Origin: Acidobacteria bacterium UBA6911
Lineage (GTDB): Bacteria > Acidobacteriota > UBA6911
DNA: 32,713 nt
Direction of reading: 5' to 3'
Assembly (NCBI GenBank): GCA_002451015.1
Contig: DKBB01000263.1
Span: forward strand, 1-32,713
Shown: one piece after another, positions 30,401-32,713 of the stretch
How positions within the stretch are numbered: the stretch's first letter is position 1
How the letters are laid out: each line of letters starts with the position of its first letter
The notes under the pieces: generated by a model
The model's database searches: none
The model's input: the letters and a program-made list of their open reading frames with translations, nothing else
What the model was told of the DNA's origin: nothing
Position numbers and translations under genes: made by a program

Positions 30401-31264
30401 ATGAAAGAAAAATTATCCAGGCGCGAGGCGATAAGCCTGGGACTTGGGACTGCAATGGCGGGAGCCGCAGGAAAACTCGTTGCTGCAACAGACACGGAAT
30501 CTTCATCCGACCGACAGGAGGGAAATCAAATGGCGGATTTAAGCGAATTCAACAAGTATGGTGAAGACCTGGAAAGGCAGCTGATGCTGCGGACTTCCCC
30601 CATTGCCGTGAAAATGCTGGAAAAGGAAGCCGACATTCCTGAAGGGGCCGTAAGACCCAAGAAAGACCGCGGATATCATCTGGCACAATGCCAGGCTTTT
30701 GCCATGTCACGACGGGAAGGGACGACCGTGGCCATGTTGAAGGAGGATCACTGGTGTCCGACCGCTCCTATGGCTTATGGAATGGTGGACCGGCCGGAAT
30801 CCATTGAAAAATGGACCCATCCCTACGACTGTTTTGAGCAGGGGAAATATGTCGGCATCGTTACGGCGCCTTTGAAAAACGCCAATTTCCCCCCGGATGT
30901 GGTCATTGTGTATTCGAATCCGGCACAGTTGAGGGGACTGCTGCTGACAATGCCGGTCGCGGATGTTCCTTCCGTGAGCGGGCATTTCTTCCCGCCCTCC
31001 TGCGGCTGGTCGGTGGTTGCTCCGATGAAAACCAAACAGTTTTATGTGGTTGTTCCGGATCCCGGCGAGTACCAGCGGGCTCTAACCGAGGAAGGGGACA
31101 TGATGTTCTCCATTCCCGGTGAAAAAATGCCTGCGATGATGGCCAATGTCCGGAAAAACGAGCATGGGCCTTTTTCATACCGGGATCATCACATGTTTAT
31201 GCAGCCGGATTTCGAAAGACCCGATTTCTATAAAGACCTCTTTAAAAGCTGGGGGCTGGATTAA
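30401..31264 (+). CDS. DUF169 domain protein with Tat-like signal
   Basis: The 287-residue protein starts MKEKLSRREAISLGLGTAMA, a twin-arginine-like leader, then a complete DUF169 domain: LMLRTSPIAVKML, LAQCQAFAMSRREGTTVAMLKEDHWCPTAPMAYGM, FPPDVVIVYSNPAQLRGLLLT and PSCGWSVVAPM. Conserved cysteines in QCQA, HWCP and PSCG suggest metal or thiol binding. DUF169 has no settled function; it is found in anaerobes beside redox and corrinoid genes. The exported form is unusual; a second in-frame ATG after GGAGGGAA near 30530 (MADLSEFNKYGEDLE) would give a cytoplasmic protein of about 244 residues. AAGGAGG lies before ATG 30401. Confidence 0.85.
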   Translation: MKEKLSRREAISLGLGTAMAGAAGKLVAATDTESSSDRQEGNQMADLSEFNKYGEDLERQLMLRTSPIAVKMLEKEADIPEGAVRPKKDRGYHLAQCQAFAMSRREGTTVAMLKEDHWCPTAPMAYGMVDRPESIEKWTHPYDCFEQGKYVGIVTAPLKNANFPPDVVIVYSNPAQLRGLLLTMPVADVPSVSGHFFPPSCGWSVVAPMKTKQFYVVVPDPGEYQRALTEEGDMMFSIPGEKMPAMMANVRKNEHGPFSYRDHHMFMQPDFERPDFYKDLFKSWGLD

Positions 31265-31268
31265 CCGC

Positions 31269-31288
31269 CCACGCCCGGGGATGCGTGG
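31269..31288. terminator. hairpin between convergent genes
   Basis: CCACGC-CCGGGGAT-GCGTGG follows the DUF169 stop directly, with only CTTT after it. The stem is strong but the T-run is poor. It probably ends the DUF169 transcript. Confidence 0.45.
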
Positions 31289-31364
31289 CTTTGTGCCGCA
31301 CAGAGGGTCGTAAAGGGCATTTATGGGTAGCTCGTTTCCCATTCAAGATTTTTTACGGGAAACA

Positions 31365-31799
31365 TCAGTAATCCAGCGTCAGGAACCGGCCTTTGGTGAA
31401 GTTGTAGAAACCGGCTTTTTCGGCGACGGTGACTCCTTCCGAAAGGTCGGACTCCGTTTTACCCGCGGCTTTCAGACACCCGGGACAGGCCGCGATTGTA
31501 ATGCCTTTCCCCACCAGGGTGGCCAGTTGCTCCTTCGATCCGGGGAATTGAGCATAGGTGATATTGGGTGATTCCTTTAAAACAACCTCAATGCCTTTAA
31601 TGTCGAAATAAAGGATCACATCTTTATCTTCCGACATGATGGTTGCCATGTTCAACGCCATGGCCACCCGGTGCGGGTTGTCGATGCCTGCCGTGATGTG
31701 GATAAACATCCCGTCCCTGGTGACTGTTTCAGGAGCCTGTCCAGTTGTGCAGGCGCAGAGGCAGAAGATCGCAACAGTGAGTAGGTAAATTCTTGCCAT
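31365..31799 (-). CDS. DsrE-like lipoprotein
   Basis: The 144-residue protein has a lipoprotein signal with lipobox L-C-A-C (Cys17) and a DsrE/F-like fold: GMFIHITAGIDNPHRVAMALNMATIMSEDKDVILYFDIKGIEVV, then GKGITIAACPGCLKAAGKTESDLSEGV. Cys105 and Cys108 sit where DsrE-type sulfur carriers hold their active cysteine. It is probably a periplasmic thiol or persulfide handling protein. It starts 28 bases after the TonB receptor stop, so probably shares its operon. Confidence 0.85.
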   Translation of the reverse strand: MARIYLLTVAIFCLCACTTGQAPETVTRDGMFIHITAGIDNPHRVAMALNMATIMSEDKDVILYFDIKGIEVVLKESPNITYAQFPGSKEQLATLVGKGITIAACPGCLKAAGKTESDLSEGVTVAEKAGFYNFTKGRFLTLDY

Positions 31800-31827
31800 G
31801 GTGTGTCTCCCTCAATTTGATGAGTCG

Positions 31828-32713
31828 TTAAAATAAGAACCGCAAGGTGGCCCGGATATTTCTGCCGGGACTCAGTGCATACAGTTTGTAAGTGTCCAGA
31901 AAATTTTTATAGGACCGGTTGGTGGCGTTGCTGATCCAGAGATCGAAAGCAAGGATGCCCGCATCAAAGTGACGCTGAATGCCGGCCCCAAGATCTAATA
32001 GCGCATAACTTTCTGTGTCCAGTGGAAACGGTTCGTCTATTCCGGAGATCTTTCCTTCCCCCGTAACGGTTGCCCTGACCTCCACGTAAGGGTGGATCCA
32101 ATCCTTTGAAGGGGACCCGTGAAAATGGGCGCCAATAATGAATCGATCCGGTGGCGAGAACGGCAGATGGGTTCCCGTTGCCTGGTTTTCTGACCGAAGG
32201 GCGTCGCCCGCAATGCTCAGGGTCAGCCAGGAAGCCGTGTCCACGGACAACTGTCCTTCGAAACCTTTAATAGTTGCGTCGGACTGATCGAAGACACCGA
32301 CGGGAAGCCCGTCCTCCATTTCTCCGGTGAGTTTCTGGTAGATATAGTCGTCATACGCGTTGTAGAACAGGGAAAGAAATCCCCGTACCCGTCTTTCTTC
32401 CAGGCGAAGCGTAAATTCCAGGTTTTGGTTCGTTTCTTCTTTGAGTAATGGATTTCCCCTTTCGTAAAGAAGGGCTCCATCATGAGGGCCTTCGGCAAAA
32501 AGTTCGTACTCGGATGGATTGCGCCACCCCCTGCTGTAGCTCAATCCTAAGGAAAGATCCTGGGTGTATCTGAAGATGACGCCCAGGGATCCTGTCACGG
32601 GTGTATAGCTTTTAATGAAGTCTTCCGGAATGTTTCGGTCGGGATTCGCGGGTACCTCCAGGCGCCGATTGTCGTAACGGAATCCCAGGTTTATAACCAG
32701 ACGATCATAATTC
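31828..32713 (-). CDS. TonB-dependent receptor, C-terminal part (cut by the window end)
   Basis: The frame stays open to the right edge of the window, so the start lies outside. About 295 residues of the beta-barrel are visible: alternating strands such as LVINLGFRYDNRRLEV, SLGLSYSRGWRNPSEYELFAEGPHDGALLYERGNPLLKEETNQNLE and KGFEGQLSVDTASWLTLSIAG, ending NIRATLRFLF with the terminal Phe of outer-membrane proteins. The NPSEYELFAEGPHDG and NPLLKEETNQNLE blocks are typical of TonB receptors. The ligand cannot be told from this part. Its companion DsrE-like lipoprotein hints at a metal or sulfur compound. Confidence 0.92.
   Translation of the reverse strand, partial: NYDRLVINLGFRYDNRRLEVPANPDRNIPEDFIKSYTPVTGSLGVIFRYTQDLSLGLSYSRGWRNPSEYELFAEGPHDGALLYERGNPLLKEETNQNLEFTLRLEERRVRGFLSLFYNAYDDYIYQKLTGEMEDGLPVGVFDQSDATIKGFEGQLSVDTASWLTLSIAGDALRSENQATGTHLPFSPPDRFIIGAHFHGSPSKDWIHPYVEVRATVTGEGKISGIDEPFPLDTESYALLDLGAGIQRHFDAGILAFDLWISNATNRSYKNFLDTYKLYALSPGRNIRATLRFLF

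Noticed and set aside
1..32713. CRISPR arrays, tRNA or rRNA genes, IS elements, phage genes
   Set aside because: No direct-repeat array, cloverleaf, rRNA-like stretch, transposase or phage structural gene was seen on either strand.

Overview
The window reads as chromosomal DNA of a Gram-negative anaerobe. A TonB-dependent receptor, a lipoprotein signal and Tat-type signals point to two membranes. The respiratory and Fe-S genes (an HdrD-type Fe-S protein, NarI-type cytochrome b, NrfD protein, multiheme c, MinD-type ATPases carrying ferredoxin domains, CoA-disulfide reductase) resemble those of sulfur- or hydrogen-metabolising anaerobes such as Desulfobacterota. The lineage cannot be fixed from this window. 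I see no rRNA, tRNA, CRISPR array, IS element or prophage gene.

Layout. (1) 0.1-4.4 kb, plus strand: a small secreted protein, a DUF302 protein, a purine-type permease, an RmlD-like reductase fold that lacks its catalytic dyad, a bacterial SUI1/YciH factor, and an AT-richer secreted protein. (2) 9.3-4.4 kb, minus strand: a catabolic-looking operon of Tat carboxylesterase, FAD-dependent oxidoreductase, a 46-residue membrane peptide not covered by the usual length cut-offs, and a sodium:solute symporter. (3) 17.2-9.9 kb, minus strand: one operon with NifX-like protein, HdrD-like Fe-S protein, NarI-like cytochrome b, four-cluster ferredoxin, a fusion of NrfD with a hexaheme cytochrome, a PAS histidine kinase and two stand-alone receivers. 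(4) 18.9-17.5 kb: a PAS/AAA+/HTH sigma54 activator. (5) 20.4-27 kb: an ATC-hydrolase-like/C_GCAxxG_C_C pair, a DUF5320 protein, a minus operon (zinc ribbon, 49-aa protein, NifX-like, two MinD/ferredoxin ATPases, ZIP transporter) and a plus operon (Mrp/ApbC ATPase, NifX-like). (6) 27-32.7 kb: CoA-disulfide reductase with rhodanese domain, purple-acid-phosphatase-like enzyme, DUF169 protein, DsrE-like lipoprotein and a TonB receptor cut by the window end.

The most interesting signal is regulatory. Seven correctly spaced -24/-12 sigma54 promoters (TGGCAC-N5-TTGCW type) lie in front of the respiratory operon, the activator gene, both divergent pairs at 20.4/20.8 and 24.6/25.1 kb, and the DUF169 gene. 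With a sigma54 activator encoded in the middle and perfect GTTTCAA/TTGAAAC inverted repeats at two of the promoters, 16.8-26.6 kb looks like one self-contained sigma54 regulon. My inference is that it couples a compact Hmc/Dsr-like transmembrane redox complex (quinone or periplasmic electrons to cytoplasmic thiol/disulfide chemistry) to an Fe-S or metal-cofactor maturation set. Both PAS proteins carry clustered cysteines, so the inducing signal may be redox, thiol or metal. Genes outside that block look like ordinary chromosomal housekeeping or uptake genes.
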